Made by a program: the position numbers and the translations under genes. A stretch of 64,000 bases of DNA from Paraspadella gotoi (Eukaryota > Chaetognatha), in the NCBI GenBank assembly GCA_051294375.1, contig CM119266.1, positions 24,168,411-24,232,410 of the forward strand, given 5' to 3'. The notes under the pieces were generated by a model. It had not been told where the DNA came from. It did not search any database and saw only the letters and a program-made list of their open reading frames with translations. This document shows positions 42,115-55,060 of the stretch, in pieces. Numbering within the stretch: the first letter of the stretch is position 1; each line of letters begins with the position of its first letter.

Positions 42115-43615
42115 ATGGGTTTAATTCTTGTTTTTTCCATGGTCTTCTTTGTCGTCATCACCAATGGATTATATTCACGCAGCATGTCTGAAGAAAATCA
42201 GCTCTATCTTGATTTTCATAACTATTACAGAACCAGACTTAACCCTCCCCCCGTGTCCGATCTGCCCAAAGTGAGTAAACTTGAAAAAAAAAATCTCTCA
42301 ATTCACATTCACAATGTTTCTTTGTAACATTTCTCCAAGATGACTTGGAACAATACGTTGGAGAAGATAGCGTCGGTCTGGGCTGAGAGGTGTAATTACG
42401 AACACTCACCTGAAAGTTTGGTGGAGGAAGTTACGGGCGTCAAAGGATGGGTGGGCGAAAATTTATGGATGGGGACCATCGATAGAATCGACCCTAAAAA
42501 GGCAGTCCATGCTTGGTATATTGAGGTCAATGATTACGACTACTGCGATAACACATGCAAACCAGGCAGAGTGTGCGGACATTACACTCAGGTGAAGCCT
42601 ATGCTGTGCTCTTTTTTATAATTACCTTTTTTCTACACCCTGCCTCTCCTTAAATCGGATTACATCATAAACAACAACCAAACAACAACTACATTTTTCC
42701 TGCGTAGGTTGTTTGGGCTAGGTCAACGTCAGTAGGCTGCGCCAAGCAGACCTGTTTTAAAGGGAGCGCTATTAACAGAGATTTTGGCGTGTGCATGTAT
42801 TACCCGGGAGGAAACTATAACGGTGAGGAGAGTTCGGGAGTGGAAAAAGCAGGTGGAGGTTAGCAATGGGTACTAAGGTAGTAGGGCGAACATTTAAACA
42901 AAGCGGAGGAGTTAGTGAAGAAAGTTTAAAATGTCAACGAGAGCATTAATAATGTAATGTATATCAATGGTATAAACTTAATTTTAAGGCCTCCACCCGT
43001 ACAATATTGCTGATTTCGATGCATATTGCAAAGGAAAGGACGGAAAGAAGGAAGACGACTCCATCTCTTTGAACTCGGAAATGGTTTAAGACGTCATCCA
43101 TGAATGACAAATCATTTTATATTTGACTTATGTTTAAGAAACTGTTCCTTATTAAAATTAGGGGGTTACTTTTTGTACTATAAAATTAGTACAAGTCATA
43201 TATTAGACTAAATTTACCTTTAGTTTGATGGAAAGAATGATGTAATGATGGATGACGATCCTAACATCTTAAAATCCATCTCCTCAAAGCTGGAAAAGGT
43301 TAGAAGATTTGAGTTAAGTATTAAAATAAGAATTTAACTGAGGAATAAAGGAACAGAAATTGGGAGTTTTGGGAAAGAGAACCAATTTTTTTAAAGGGGT
43401 TCTTTTTATATCTATTTTATTTGATATTAGCTAATTTTAATTAGATCTGTACCGGAATATATGGAGGATATATAGAGGATTGGGATCAAGTACAGATAGC
43501 GCAAATTAGAGAAAGGTTTTCAATTAATTTTTTTATTTTCTAATTTTTGATTTTTTTATTTTCCAGCCTTGTCACTTCTCATTCACCTGTTTCATTTTCA
43601 CTTTTGTCCAATTGA
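42115..43615 (+). CDS. Secreted CAP-superfamily (SCP/TAPS, CRISP-like) protein, seven exons
   Basis: Exons read by me: 42115-42270, 42340-42591, 42708-42822, 42989-43083, 43224-43298, 43445-43515 and 43567-43615 (TGA). All introns are GT-AG, 51-166 bp, and the frame stays open for 270 residues. Residues 1-18 are a hydrophobic signal peptide. The CAP domain follows: HNYYR (His35), GENLW (Glu92), WYIEV (Glu114) and CGHYTQVVWARS (His133), which together form the usual CAP cavity His/Glu/Glu/His set, then the CAP2 motif YYPGGNYNG near 167-175. Cysteines at 70, 121, 125, 131, 147, 152 and 165 fit a disulfide-bonded extracellular protein. Residues 176-270 form a charged, Asp-rich tail without the cysteine spacing of a CRISP tail. 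Known members are extracellular and bind sterols or lipids, act in immunity or reproduction, or occur in venom and saliva; the role here is unknown. If intron 4 is retained, the protein ends early at 43087-43089. Exons 1-3 are firm; exons 5-7 rest on frame and splice sites alone. Confidence 0.85.
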
Positions 43616-43637
43616 TGACGAGCTTTTGAAGACGAAG

Positions 43638-43643
43638 AATAAA
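43638..43643 (+). terminator. Polyadenylation signal of the CAP gene
   Basis: AATAAA lies 22 bases after the TGA of the last predicted CAP exon. This is a canonical metazoan poly(A) hexamer at a short but acceptable distance, and it supports ending the gene at 43615. Confidence 0.5.
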
Positions 43644-46376
43644 TAATACAGTTGCTCTATAGAAGCTGCAGTCAAAATACCACAGCAAGCATGCCCAATG
43701 CAATGTCAATGACGAACTTTTAATAACCAAACTAAAATTTTATTTTGGTTTTTATCTGAGCTTCAATAATAAAAACGGTGTTGCATTTAACTTTTAACTT
43801 TTAATTTTTAGAAAGTTAAATAGGACTAAGCTCTGACTAACAAAGCCAGAGGTTTTTTTAATATATTCTTATACCGGCCAAGGTAAAATGATGGCAATAT
43901 TGTTAATATTAAGTTTCAAAAAAGTCCGACAATAAATATAGAAAATATTAACCAAAATCTTAGGAAAATCCACCCTTTCTTTGGAAGATTTTCGCCAAAG
44001 AAGATTTTTCCCAAATCTGACTCCCGGTTGAAAACTCTAAGAATTCCGATCTTTAGCTCCTCTTTTACTTTTACTTCAAATAAAAATTTCACCGAAGTGG
44101 ACTAATTCACTTTCCCATGATCGTATCATATCAAAATAACCAAATAAAATGTAAAGAAAAATTTTGAGAGCCCTTCAAACACTTTGCCAAAGGATTCCAA
44201 AATTAGACGTCATTTGTTGAACAGGAACATACCTCAGTCACGTTTATATCGTTTTCAAGGAAAAAAATCCCTTTCATTTCTATATAAAATCAGAGATGGA
44301 AAATTTTTCCATCCAGAAGCAGTCTATTTGTTCTGGCTTGTTTGATATCAAGATGTTGATTTGACAAGAGAAAAAAATGCGAGCCCTTCAGATACAACAG
44401 GTTCGGAATCAAGTGTTTTTACATCGATTTTTTACCGGAATTTTTCCCAGGAACGTTTATATTGTTTGGTAGTCAGATTTGAACGAAAATCTCTATTGAA
44501 AATATCTTCCTTGATCTCTAAAAACGACGTCAGCTTCTAAGTTAAAAGAATGTAATTTGACAGTCAAAAATGAACTTAGTCTAAGAGATGTTAAGAACGA
44601 TGTTGATAAATAGGGAAGATTTCTGAATTATGATTTTTTTCTATAAAAACTTCGACCTTTTGGTTTTTTTTCCTTTTTTCACAACAGCAATCGATGACTA
44701 AATATTGGATGGATTTTTTCATTTTTTTATAAAAATACCAAATCACATTCTGTGAATTGTTAATATCGATAAAATTTTTGTAGTCAAAAGATTTTTTCAG
44801 GGTAAAAAGTTATTTTTAAGATATGCAATTAATATTATATTATATAATATTATTAAAATTTAAAAAAGATTTTTAAACAATATCCTCGAGAGTAAAAGAA
44901 AGAATAAAAGTAAGAGAAAGCCTGATAAATGCTGAGTCGACTTATTTTGACTTATCAGCAGATGAGTGGATTATAGCTAATAGCTACAACTTTTCGTGGG
45001 CAGACCCGACATTGTTTTTTCAAACTTGTTTTTATTTCATTAATTAGACTTTGCAAATGAATTGCAAATACACCTGCCCTCTTCGTTGTTGTTCGAAGGT
45101 CATAGTTAAAGATTTCGTCACCCTCGATATGGATATTATCAGCCTATGAAATATCTTAATCCTTATAGTGGATGTCTGTTTTCATTATCGAAGTTGCGTG
45201 TAGTTCGCAGAAGTCATCGTCGTCGTCGTCGTCGTCGATGAAAGTGAAGTGACACAAAAACTTTTCCCTTTGATCCTCATGCGACGAACTAATTCGTGAA
45301 TGCGATCGCGAGTGTGAATGCTCGTCGCGCGCCCGGTGGCCAAAAATCTATTTTAATCGCGATAAATTTCTCGTTTACATTCAAACAAAAGGCCCACTTG
45401 AAAAAGGAGCGGAGTGAATGCTTAAGAATTAATGAATGAGAGAAAATGAATGCTGGTCCAGTTAGAATAGAATTTTACCCTCGATAAATCTCTCGTTTTG
45501 AATCTATAAATGTGACTTCGTGAATCGAAAGTGAATCGAAAGTGAGAGAGCGAGTTTCTATTTTTAGTCAAAAGGTTTGATTTGCGAGAGAAGTAGATTG
45601 AAAATATCAAAATTATCTCATTAACTTCAAACCATAGTTTTTCTTCTCGGAATTATCGAGCGTATTTATACGTGACATTTAATTGATGAATTTATTTTAA
45701 ATCGTTTACTTATGATAAATTTTAAAACCCTTTAACTATTTAAATATATCTTGTTAGTTTCTTGACTCTACAAGAAAAACCTTGATGAAGTAATTTGAAG
45801 TCTTTATAGAATGTGAGAAATGTTTCAAATACCATATTCATTTCAATTTGCAATGAATCCTCGCTGCAATTGTTTGAGGCTTCTCACATCACGACTTAAG
45901 TTGTGGTTTGGTTCCATAAGATGTCACTCTTTCCGATTGTGAGAGCTCACATTCAGGTTTTCACCATAGAAAACAAAACAACAGCGTTTTTTTATATCAA
46001 GGTGGCCAAATGATGAGTAAAGCATAAAATGTATAAAGGGTAGGAATATCCTAATAGGCGAGCATCAGTCAGTGTAATTATTATAATCAATCTCATTGAA
46101 AATCATTCACAAATGTGATGGACTATATAATGGATGAAAAGAAGGGTGAAAAAGTAAAAATTTATTCAGTAAAAAATTTTAAATTAAAATTTTTGAACTG
46201 TATAGATTATTAATTTAAAATAAAGGAATTGAAAAAATTAATAATATAAATATTTTCTTTGGTTGACAGTTTTTGAAACGGAAAAAAAATTCGCGTGAAA
46301 TAGGAAATCGTAGAACAACTTAAACTTTAAATCGTTAAAGTTTGCCCTTGCTGAAATATTTATCATTCCCCTAAAT

Positions 46377-46407
46377 AGAGAGAGAGAGAGAGAGAGAGAG
46401 AAGAGAG

Positions 46408-46443
<36 letters not shown>
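46377..46443. repeat. (AG)n microsatellite
   Basis: GA/AG tract with one AAG and one GGAGG slip. Confidence 0.95.
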
Positions 46444-46444
<1 letters not shown>

Positions 46445-46527
46445 CAGTCAGGGAAGAATAAATTGTTGTCCATCCTCCGATTAGAAGACTTGTCAGGAAC
46501 CACTTTTCAAACTCCCACTCGAAATAA

Positions 46528-46539
46528 AGAGAGAGGAGA

Positions 46540-46620
<81 letters not shown>

Positions 46621-46628
46621 GAGAGAGA
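46528..46628. repeat. (AG)n microsatellite
   Basis: About 45 units, only 84 bases after the previous tract. Confidence 0.95.
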
Positions 46629-47495
46629 ATCCTGTTGCATCCATTAACCGCGCTCGATCTCGTCGTCATCATCGTCGTCGTCATCGTCGTCGGTGGTGTC
46701 GGCGAAGGGCCAGAGAGAGAAAAGATAAATGGGTGAGGGACAGCCGCCGATTTGTCACGAGTCCTTCGGCGTCTGTGAAGTCCGACTCAGTCAAAGCCAC
46801 GCCGACTCTCCCGCCAAAAGGGCCCCACTCGTCACGTCCTGTCACGTCCCGTCACGTCCGCCCGCTTTTAAAATAAAAAGGGGGGGGAGGACGAGACTTG
46901 TCACGTGAGCGATGCCGTGTCTAGACGGAATATTCCGTGTCTGAGTGGCGGGAGGGAAAGGACGGGATGGGAGGAGGTGGGGAAAAAATGGGGAATTCTC
47001 TTAACGTCTTCTCAAATTTAATGGTCTGTTTTTCCCCGTTTTTAGCTTTTTAGATTTACCTTATTGTCCAAATATTCCTCCGTTTGTTTACGTATTTTAC
47101 TGTTTTTATTTGCTTTCTGTTTGTTTTGTTTTGTTTTTTTTTTGTTGCATTTTTTAAAAACTTTATTCTTTGTTTAACCAATTATCTCAGATCTTTTAAA
47201 CATTTCTATGTCGAATCACATTGGTTTTCGTTTTTCGTCGCGTCGATTCAAGAGAGGATCGAGAGAGAAATGGGAATCTTTGACTTGATAAACTATCTCT
47301 GATGGACGAGCGGATTTAAACGGAGCGATGGACGGACAGACAAATGGACCGCTTTGTCGGGGTGACACCGAATCCGACAACCTCCCTCCGCTAATGAACG
47401 CCGAAAGAGAATCGGCCATCGCCAGAGTTAAAATCGCATTCGTCATTCTCTTAATAATTAATTGAAAAAGATTTATTTTATCTTCTTGTCGTCCG

Positions 47496-47498
<3 letters not shown>

Positions 47499-47578
<80 letters not shown>
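47499..47578. repeat. (GA)n microsatellite
   Basis: GA tract with one C and one AA interruption. Confidence 0.95.
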
Positions 47579-49366
47579 TAATTTTTAACCGTGCAGTGTA
47601 GTTTAAAGCTGAATTTATTTATGTGACTATATAAATAATTTTACAACATAACTTTTTTAAAAGTCCAGTAAAAATCTGGTTCTAATTACTCTTCAATTTG
47701 ATTCCAGCGTTATTGTTAAAAGTTAATTTGAATTTATGACATTTTAAATTTCAAGATCTCCAGTCGTGAGAAAGAAAGCGAAGATGTCTCGATGGCTCTT
47801 TTCAATTAAAAGTAAAAAAAGGGGGAAAAAATTTAAGAAATTTAGAATTTCGTAATGTCAGAAAAGGAGATAGTTTTTATGTAAAAGATTATGTGAATAT
47901 ATAATTAGATAAAAAATATTTTAAAAAATTAATACATAGTGGACAAATTAAACAAGCAACTTTCAAATCCAAAAATACTAAATAAAATAAAATACATCAT
48001 ACATAAATCTTTCTTGAAATTGAATAAAATAATAAAGCGCGAAAAAAAATGTTAGATCGAAGATATATTCTATTAATTCTAGTTTGACCAGCATAACAAT
48101 AATCATTTACATCTGTACGGCTGACCCTCGTCCGAAGTTCCGATATTCCCACCGTAAATCGCAGTCTTTGTAGATCCACGGAAAACCGCCGCTGCCCTAG
48201 TTTGACCGAGACAAAAATTGAAGAATTTAGAATTCGACGAATTACGTTTTAAGCGAATTTTCAAATATCAACAGTTTAGATGACAAGAAAGGAAGTGAGA
48301 ATAAAAGTAATTTAGGGAATGTTAAGCCGAAGATCGTTTGGTGAATATGAATAAAGTCAAATCGATTGTCGACGTCCGACGAAAAAATAGCTCGAGGACA
48401 TCCTTCGCATCCCCCGAAAGATCGTTTCTCTTCCACTTGCTAGGGGGCAAAAGTCAGTTTCTTCGCCCCCCTCGTTCCCACTCCCCCTTTCTCCCCCACG
48501 ATTTCCCAGGGTCATCGAGTGGAAAGTCGGCGTAAAATCGATTCGATCCAAGAACCGAAGTCAATTTACGACGAGACCGGTCAAGACTCAATGTCCGCCG
48601 CGTCTGACAAAATAATTCGACCGCCGACCGCCCGATTCCGATTCCCCCGTTTTTTTCCGGCCCGATTTCACTCTTCTCCATCCGGCTCGAACTATCTTTC
48701 TCCTTTTTTTTCCCCCCTCCCATCTTCCCTATAAATTAATAGAGGAAGAAGATAGTTATCGTTACGCGTAATTGTAAATAAACGAGGGGCGTCTGTTTCC
48801 CGTCTGCGAACTCCTTGTTTACATTTTTAGCCTTTTGCTCTTTAATGCGCGATGGGTCCGATCTTAAAAACTAGGGGGACCTTTCCCGTCAAACGGTGAA
48901 TTTTATCGCGAGTTAATTCAATTAGGGAAGAAGCATTTTAAGAAACCGGTTTAAGAGATGGAAGGGGGGGGACTATATGTGACTTTTTTAAGTGAATGAA
49001 GTTTAAAATCGACGTAATAAGGAAGGGAAGAAATTAAATGAGTCCAAGATGTATAATTTTTAAAAAAATGTTTGAAGAAGAAAAAAATGGTTGAGATTGT
49101 TAATTATTTAAACTAGCAAACAAATTATAAAAAAAGCAAATTAGGTTTTCCCTTTCCGATGTTCCTCTGTTTTAAAACTAAAACTATAAAATATATTTAT
49201 TGAAAAAAAACTTCATCATTTTCTCAAAGTCAATTTTTTTTTCATCTTGAATCTGTGAAATTGTACCGCAAAAAAAAAAAAAAAATCAGACGCGTTCTTC
49301 TTTTTTTTCTTCTTTTTTTCTATCGATTGTATAACTTTTGTCGTAATCACGGTTCCTCTCGATTTT

Positions 49367-49383
49367 CTGCCCGCAGCGGGCAG
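49367..49383. repeat. GC-rich hairpin, kept in all three D copies
   Basis: CTGCCCG, three-base spacer, CGGGCAG. Counterparts are 58180-58198 (8-bp arms) and 61698-61717 (9-bp arms). Confidence 0.6.
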
Positions 49384-49558
49384 AGAGTCGCGGCCGTTTC
49401 ATCTCCGCGCCCAAAAGTTATGTCCTTCGCTTCGCCTTCGGACCCGAAAATTATGTTCTTCTCCGCGGTTTCGTCGTCTTATCGTCCGCCTTTGAAAACT
49501 CATAATTTCCGAGCGGAGGCAGACCTGATCGTTTATCACGGAAAATGCCCAGAGTTGG

Positions 49559-49626
<68 letters not shown>
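49559..49626. repeat. (TC)n tract in D1 (matches 61902-61975 in D3, the 10-N gap in D2)
   Basis: A pure TC tract with one slip. The D3 counterpart is more broken. Confidence 0.9.
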
Positions 49627-49630
<4 letters not shown>

Positions 49631-50565
49631 ATCTGCGAGTGGATGAGCACCCAATCACTCGACGACCACTCTCATTTTTTAAAACAGTAATTCTTAAAAA
49701 TCTTATTTTTTTTAAAATAACTACCATCCAATTTCAGTTTAAAATTCCTGGGAATCGACGAGCTTTTTAAAGACCCATTTAGTGGGTTAAATCCCAAACT
49801 ACCCACGTCGCATTCTATTAATTTGATGTTACATTCTTACATTCTTAGAATATTTCTCATACCACTCATACCACTTCCAGTCACCTCTCTGACAATTATC
49901 ACCAACCTAACACTCTCACCGCTCTCATTACTCTTACCTCTTTCACTCTCTTACCACTCTCACCGCTCTCCAACTCTCCCACTCTACATCTGCACTTCTC
50001 ACCACTCTCCCATCCACCACTCCAACACTCTCACCCACCCAATTCTCATAAACAACTTCGTCGATTCTCGACGCTCATTCGTCCATCTCCTTCGATCCTT
50101 CGGTTCGCCAAACACCAATCACCCTCTCTCCACCCACCCCCCCCAAAAAAAAGAAAAGACTACAATAACAACAACAACAAAAGACGTAAACTTCTGTCCG
50201 TCTCTAAAAACAGGAAACGGCGACTGGACTGAGGAGACGAAGAGAAATTAATGACTTTTTTCATTTCCGACGAAACTCGATATTCCACTTTCCATTTTCT
50301 ATTTTTCTATTTTCTATTTTCCATTTTTTTACTTTTCCGCAGTTGTTGTTGATTGCTGTTGGTTGATGATGCTCGAGGAATGGTTGACGATGTAACGATG
50401 ACGATGATCAAAAACCGGTTAATAAGTTATAACTAGTGGCTGTAAGCCTCAGCGGGCGTTAACTTTATGTTTCCTTCTTTGTTTCGAATTGTTCTTTATC
50501 GATTCGAGTTGGACTCGCTTTTTGCGGTCGTCACACGAGAATCTCCAAACTTTAACCTCGCGAAA

Positions 50566-50649
50566 CTCTCTCTCTCTTGCTCTCTCCTCTCTCTCTCTCT
50601 CTCTCTTCTCGTCTCTCTCCTCTCTTCTCTCTCTCTTCCTGTCTCATCG

Positions 50650-50681
<32 letters not shown>
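50566..50681. repeat. (TC)n tract in D1 (matches 59225-59332 in D2)
   Basis: TC tract interrupted by TTGC, GTC and CTGTC units. Confidence 0.9.
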
Positions 50682-51142
50682 ACAAACGTTACAAGGGAGA
50701 TCGTTCTCTGATTCAGTCGTAACGCGTTTGTCTCGATGAACACGAAAACGACGGACGACCGGACACGACGACGACGAAGAGGTCGTCACGATTTACCTGT
50801 TGGTTTTGTTTTCGTTAAAATTATTTTCTTCTTTCTCTATGCGCATTCGTTACTCATATAGTTCTTAGCGTTATCTTAATTATCTTTTCATCTTAATTGG
50901 TCTGGTTTTGCTTGTCTGCCAATGTTTGTGCTGTTGACTTGTCTGTCCGTCTGTCTTCTATGCTGTTCGTCATTCTCATGTTATTCTTCGTCTTTCTTTC
51001 TTGTGTTTGAGCTTTGTTTGTTTTGTTTGCTTGTTTCTTTATATCTTTCTTAGTCTTTATTTCTTTATTTTTTCTTTCCTTGGATCTCATTTTTTTCTTT
51101 TCTCCCCTCTTTCATAGCCTATTGGTCTTTAACTCCTCTTAA

Positions 51143-51224
51143 CTCTCTCTTCTCTCTCTCTCCTCTCTCTCTCTCGTCTCTCTCTCTCTCGTCTCCTCTC
51201 TCTCTCTCTCTCTCTCTGTCTCTC
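51143..51224. repeat. (TC)n microsatellite at the right edge of D1
   Basis: The duplication with D2 ends at or inside this tract. Confidence 0.9.
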
Positions 51225-54200
51225 CGCCTTCTCACGTCTCATCTTTTCCTCCCCAGACCTTCTTTTCCTCCGTTCTCTGCCCCCCTTCCCTCTCTGACCT
51301 GTCGGTTATTTATGAAGAAAGTGGTTTCGTCTCCGATGTTATTTTTCCTTTCTCAGACTTTGGGTGAGAAGAGAGAAAGGACGATCTCAGTCTCAGAGAT
51401 ACACTTTGTTTTAAATAAAGTATATCTGGCGAGCTTATCGAAGCATATACTTATTATACATTAAAGCGGTAGAAATAGTAGTTTGGTTATTTTTAATCAC
51501 TAAATAAAAAACTTCAAAACTGAAGTCCTAAGTAAATCAAAAAAAAGGCGTCGAACCAAAAATCGCGTGACATGGAAAAGATAACGAAATGTAATTCGAT
51601 ATAAAAAACAAGAACAAGACGACGACGCGACACTGACTTTTCTCCATACATCTGGCGCTGCAGCAAGTCAATCGGGTCAGAAAGAAAGGGGAAGGCTCGT
51701 AAATCTTCGAGGGATCTCCTTCAAGCCGGCAATCCGAGTTCTTCTCCATCTGGCCATCTTCGACTTAAAATGCAAAACAATTACGAGAAAGAAAAAAACT
51801 TTGTCGGATAGCCGTTACTATCTGGACGCTCGTGTTGTTATTATGTAAAGTTTGGTTAGAGATAATATTGTACCATTAACAAAACTGTTACGATAATTAG
51901 ACAGTCGATAATCGTTAGTCGGCCGGAATTGATAATAAAAGAAAGCGATGAGGGAGTCTCCGTAGAAGAAGAGCAAAACAACTTATCGTGTCGAAAACGA
52001 GCGCTCCACCCGCTCCCCTTCGCTCCCAGTTGCACCAGCGCCGCCAACTGCACAAGCCGGCTCACCCTCCCGTGGCCAAGTCTGACTCTGTTCTTCCATC
52101 TTTAGAGAGTGTTGACCGTCTTGGATTGCATTCTTTTGATCTTTTTTTTTTTTTTGTATTTTGTTCTGCTTATTTGAGTATTTCCTTTTCTAAAATTCGG
52201 CGTTCTTCTTTGCTATTTACTCAGCTCTAATAAAGTACTTATCTTAACTTTTTTCGCCGAGTCAGTGTTCTATTTATTTGTATTCTGTTGCAAGAGTCTC
52301 AATATCATCCGCATTTTTCTTCCATCGTTTTTCAGTTTAGTCGTCCTCGCCAAACCTTCGAACTTCAGTTTAAGTCCGATCGTTTCAGTAAAATGACCCG
52401 ATTTCCCTTTAAAAGTAGATTCTGTTTGAGTGACTCTTTGTTTCTCGTTCGCGGCGCCGAGGCGCATCCCTTTGTCGCAGCTCAAACTTTCTTGAAGAAG
52501 CCTTAAATAGAAAAACATATATATATAAGAAACTTTTTAAATTATTTAAGTTTTCCTTATTTTAAATTTTTTTCTTACTTCTTCTTTCTCTTTTTCCTTT
52601 CTTTTCGCATTTTTCCTCCAGTGTTTGCGCTCGGTTCGTTTCAAACGATCAAGCTAAAATCTAAACTGTAGCGATCATTACAAGCGAACATATTGCGCTT
52701 CTGACTCCTATCCTTTCTCCTATTCCTTTCATCGCGTTTTACGGTAGCGACAGAGAGGAGTGATAACGAACTCAATAATGAATTAATAAGTATTATTTTT
52801 ATTTATAACATATAACTATATAACTCCTCCAATAAAATCTCTGCGTTTTTATCGGGTGCAGTAATGCGGTCAGCTCGTTTTCAACTCCCATTCCATTTTC
52901 TCGCGCGTGTTTTATTTTTTAGTTCTCTCTGTTCCGCTTTAATTAGGGTCGCGAGCACCGCTCGATTCAGCGGGGACGTAAATTTAAGACGTAACTAAAT
53001 TTATAAATAATTACCATAACAAGTGAACAAAATACTGCTGACAATTCGTTGCGGCACAATTTAAACTATTAAATTAATATGCATTTTTTTCCTTCTCTTT
53101 ATTTCTTTGTTATTTCCCTAGCGGAACATCTGAAAGACAAAAGGCCTCTTCAATGTTTTGTTTAAAAAAAGTTTTTCGAGTTCTTAAATTTACTTTGAAC
53201 ATTAGATTTAGATACTGAAGTATTACAGTAGCTAACATCTAGGAAAGATCGTAAAAACGCCTCCCATCTTATGTTCGTTCAATACTTTTGCCTCTTGGAG
53301 ACATACAATTCGGACTGAACATTTTCTTTCTTCTATACTTTATCTTCAGCTGTCCTCATCTCAATATCTCTCCTCTCAAAATTTTTTGTTTAAACTTTAT
53401 TTGTATTTTTCTCTCGTCTTTTTTCCATTTCTCTCTCTCTCCAGAAAAAAAATTATTCAATCTACGTATATTCGCGCGATGAAGTCTTGCCAATTAGAGC
53501 CAAAACAGTCCGTTTTAAATAAAAAAGTTGTTTGTAACAAATAAAAAGTTTTCTGATTATTCTGCCTATTAATAAGTATAAAATAATTATAATAATTGAA
53601 AAGATTTTGGGACCGGTCAGTTTTTCCTCGGTCGTTTCAGTTGAACCTTTTCAACCCAGTCTTTTACGTCTCTAGTAGCTTTCTCATGACCATTTTTTAT
53701 CATAATCGTTATCAGTAAAAGATCGGCCATATGAAACCATAGTTTTTACGGAATCTAAGGATTTTCAAAACAATTTTTGTACAAACAGTTTATTTGCCCA
53801 TTCATTTTTCTTTATGAAAAAACTTATTCACGAATTTTATTCGTCATTTATTCAACATTTACATTCTTTTGAGATTTAGAAATCCTTGCTCCATGTTAAG
53901 TTTGTTTTCAAAGCCATTTCATCTACGCCGACGCATCACGCGCGAACCCTCGAGCATAGAAAAAAAAACATTTTACAGTAAAAACTACGGTTCTAAGGCC
54001 GACAAGTTTTAAATTTAATTTCTTTCGCTTCCTTTCCAAAAAAATGACTAGTTACTTGACAAAGATACATATAGAAAACATTTGAAATTGATATGACTTT
54101 GTTAATGTTCTTGATTTTGATTGACGTTGTCTTGATTCTCTTGTTAGCAAGAATATTTTGAAATAAATTGTTTGTTTTAGTTTTTTGCTACTAGAGTTAA

Positions 54201-54981
54201 AATAATAAATCTCTGCTTGGTACACAAATTCCGAACGCAATTGAAAAGAAAGGATTAATAGCTAGGATTCAGGTAATTGAGTCTATTTAGATAATAATTA
54301 CATAAAAGTTGGTAATTTAAGGTTAGTTAGCTAGTATAGATTGACTATTAACTAGTTTATTCATTAGATATAGTCATTATTGTATTCATAGTTGATCTAA
54401 AATTCCCCAATTTTTTTTATTTTTTTGTTCGACCTAATTTGCATATTACAGTATATTTTCGAATGGCGCGAAAGAATAGGTAATGTCATTGGCTTAATGG
54501 CGCTTAAAAATTTGTAATATAATACTACGGCATTTAAAAACGTCCCCGCTGGATAATAAATAAAATAGTTTTATTTTAAGTATTGCTCCTCCCCCTACTT
54601 TAATCTCTCGCCCTATTTCTCATTCCACTCCCCCCCCCAACCTCTTGTCGCCTCCTCAACCCCCCCTTCCTTCCCCTCCCCGCCCCGAATCACTCCTGAG
54701 AGGCCGTTACGTTTCCGACCCTTCTCGATGCTTTCGACTTGACATCGAGTCGACCTGGCGAGGGGCGCTCAGCTCGGCAAACGATTCCTCGAGGTCGGCG
54801 AGTGTCGGCGGAAAAAGTCGCCGGGACACTTAGACGCTGAGATATCGTCTTTTTCGGCCATCGTCCCTCGCTACTTCGTCGTCTTCTCGACCGTCGTCGT
54901 CTTTTTATTTCCGTCACATCATTAGGAATCATCGAGATTCTTCGAGTCTTTTCTGGCACGAAAAGCGACCGGGAGGGATTC

Positions 54982-55060
54982 GCGCATGCGCAGTCGCCGC
55001 TGTCCGTTGACGCGTTCGGGAATAAAATGGCGACAGAGGGCGTAGAGGTCGTTGTACTTG
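54982..55060 (+). promoter_or_regulatory. Candidate CpG promoter with NRF1-type palindrome and possible short first exon
   Basis: GCGCATGCGC at 54982-54991 is the core NRF1 palindrome. It lies at the end of a CpG-rich stretch (about 54700-55030). An ATG in AAAATGGCGAC context (55024-55034, also YY1-like) follows 35 bases later and reads MATEGVEVVVL before a possible donor (GTAAAG at about 55060). If unspliced the frame stops after 13 codons. No downstream exon was identified, so this is a candidate only. Confidence 0.3.

Larger units (their letters stand above)
43644..48093. other. AT-rich non-coding stretch
   Basis: After the CAP gene there is long AT-rich DNA (43650-46370) with almost no open frames, a (GTC)n patch at 45209-45237, then AG arrays, and a CpG-rich patch at 46640-46870. 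No gene recognised. Confidence 0.55.
48094..51140 (+). repeat. Second duplicated unit, reference copy D1
   Basis: The first half (48094-49630) reappears at about 59868-61975. The second half (49318-51140) reappears at 58127-59775. All copies are in the same orientation. No gene was recognised in it; it contains a CpG-rich patch, a hairpin at 49367-49383, a 9-bp-periodic CTCACCACT-like stretch (about 49860-50030) and TC tracts. Confidence 0.85.

Noticed and set aside
49785-49800. tRNA-like GGGTTAAATCCC sequence
   Set aside because: It is only a short palindrome; no matching acceptor, D or anticodon arms surround it.
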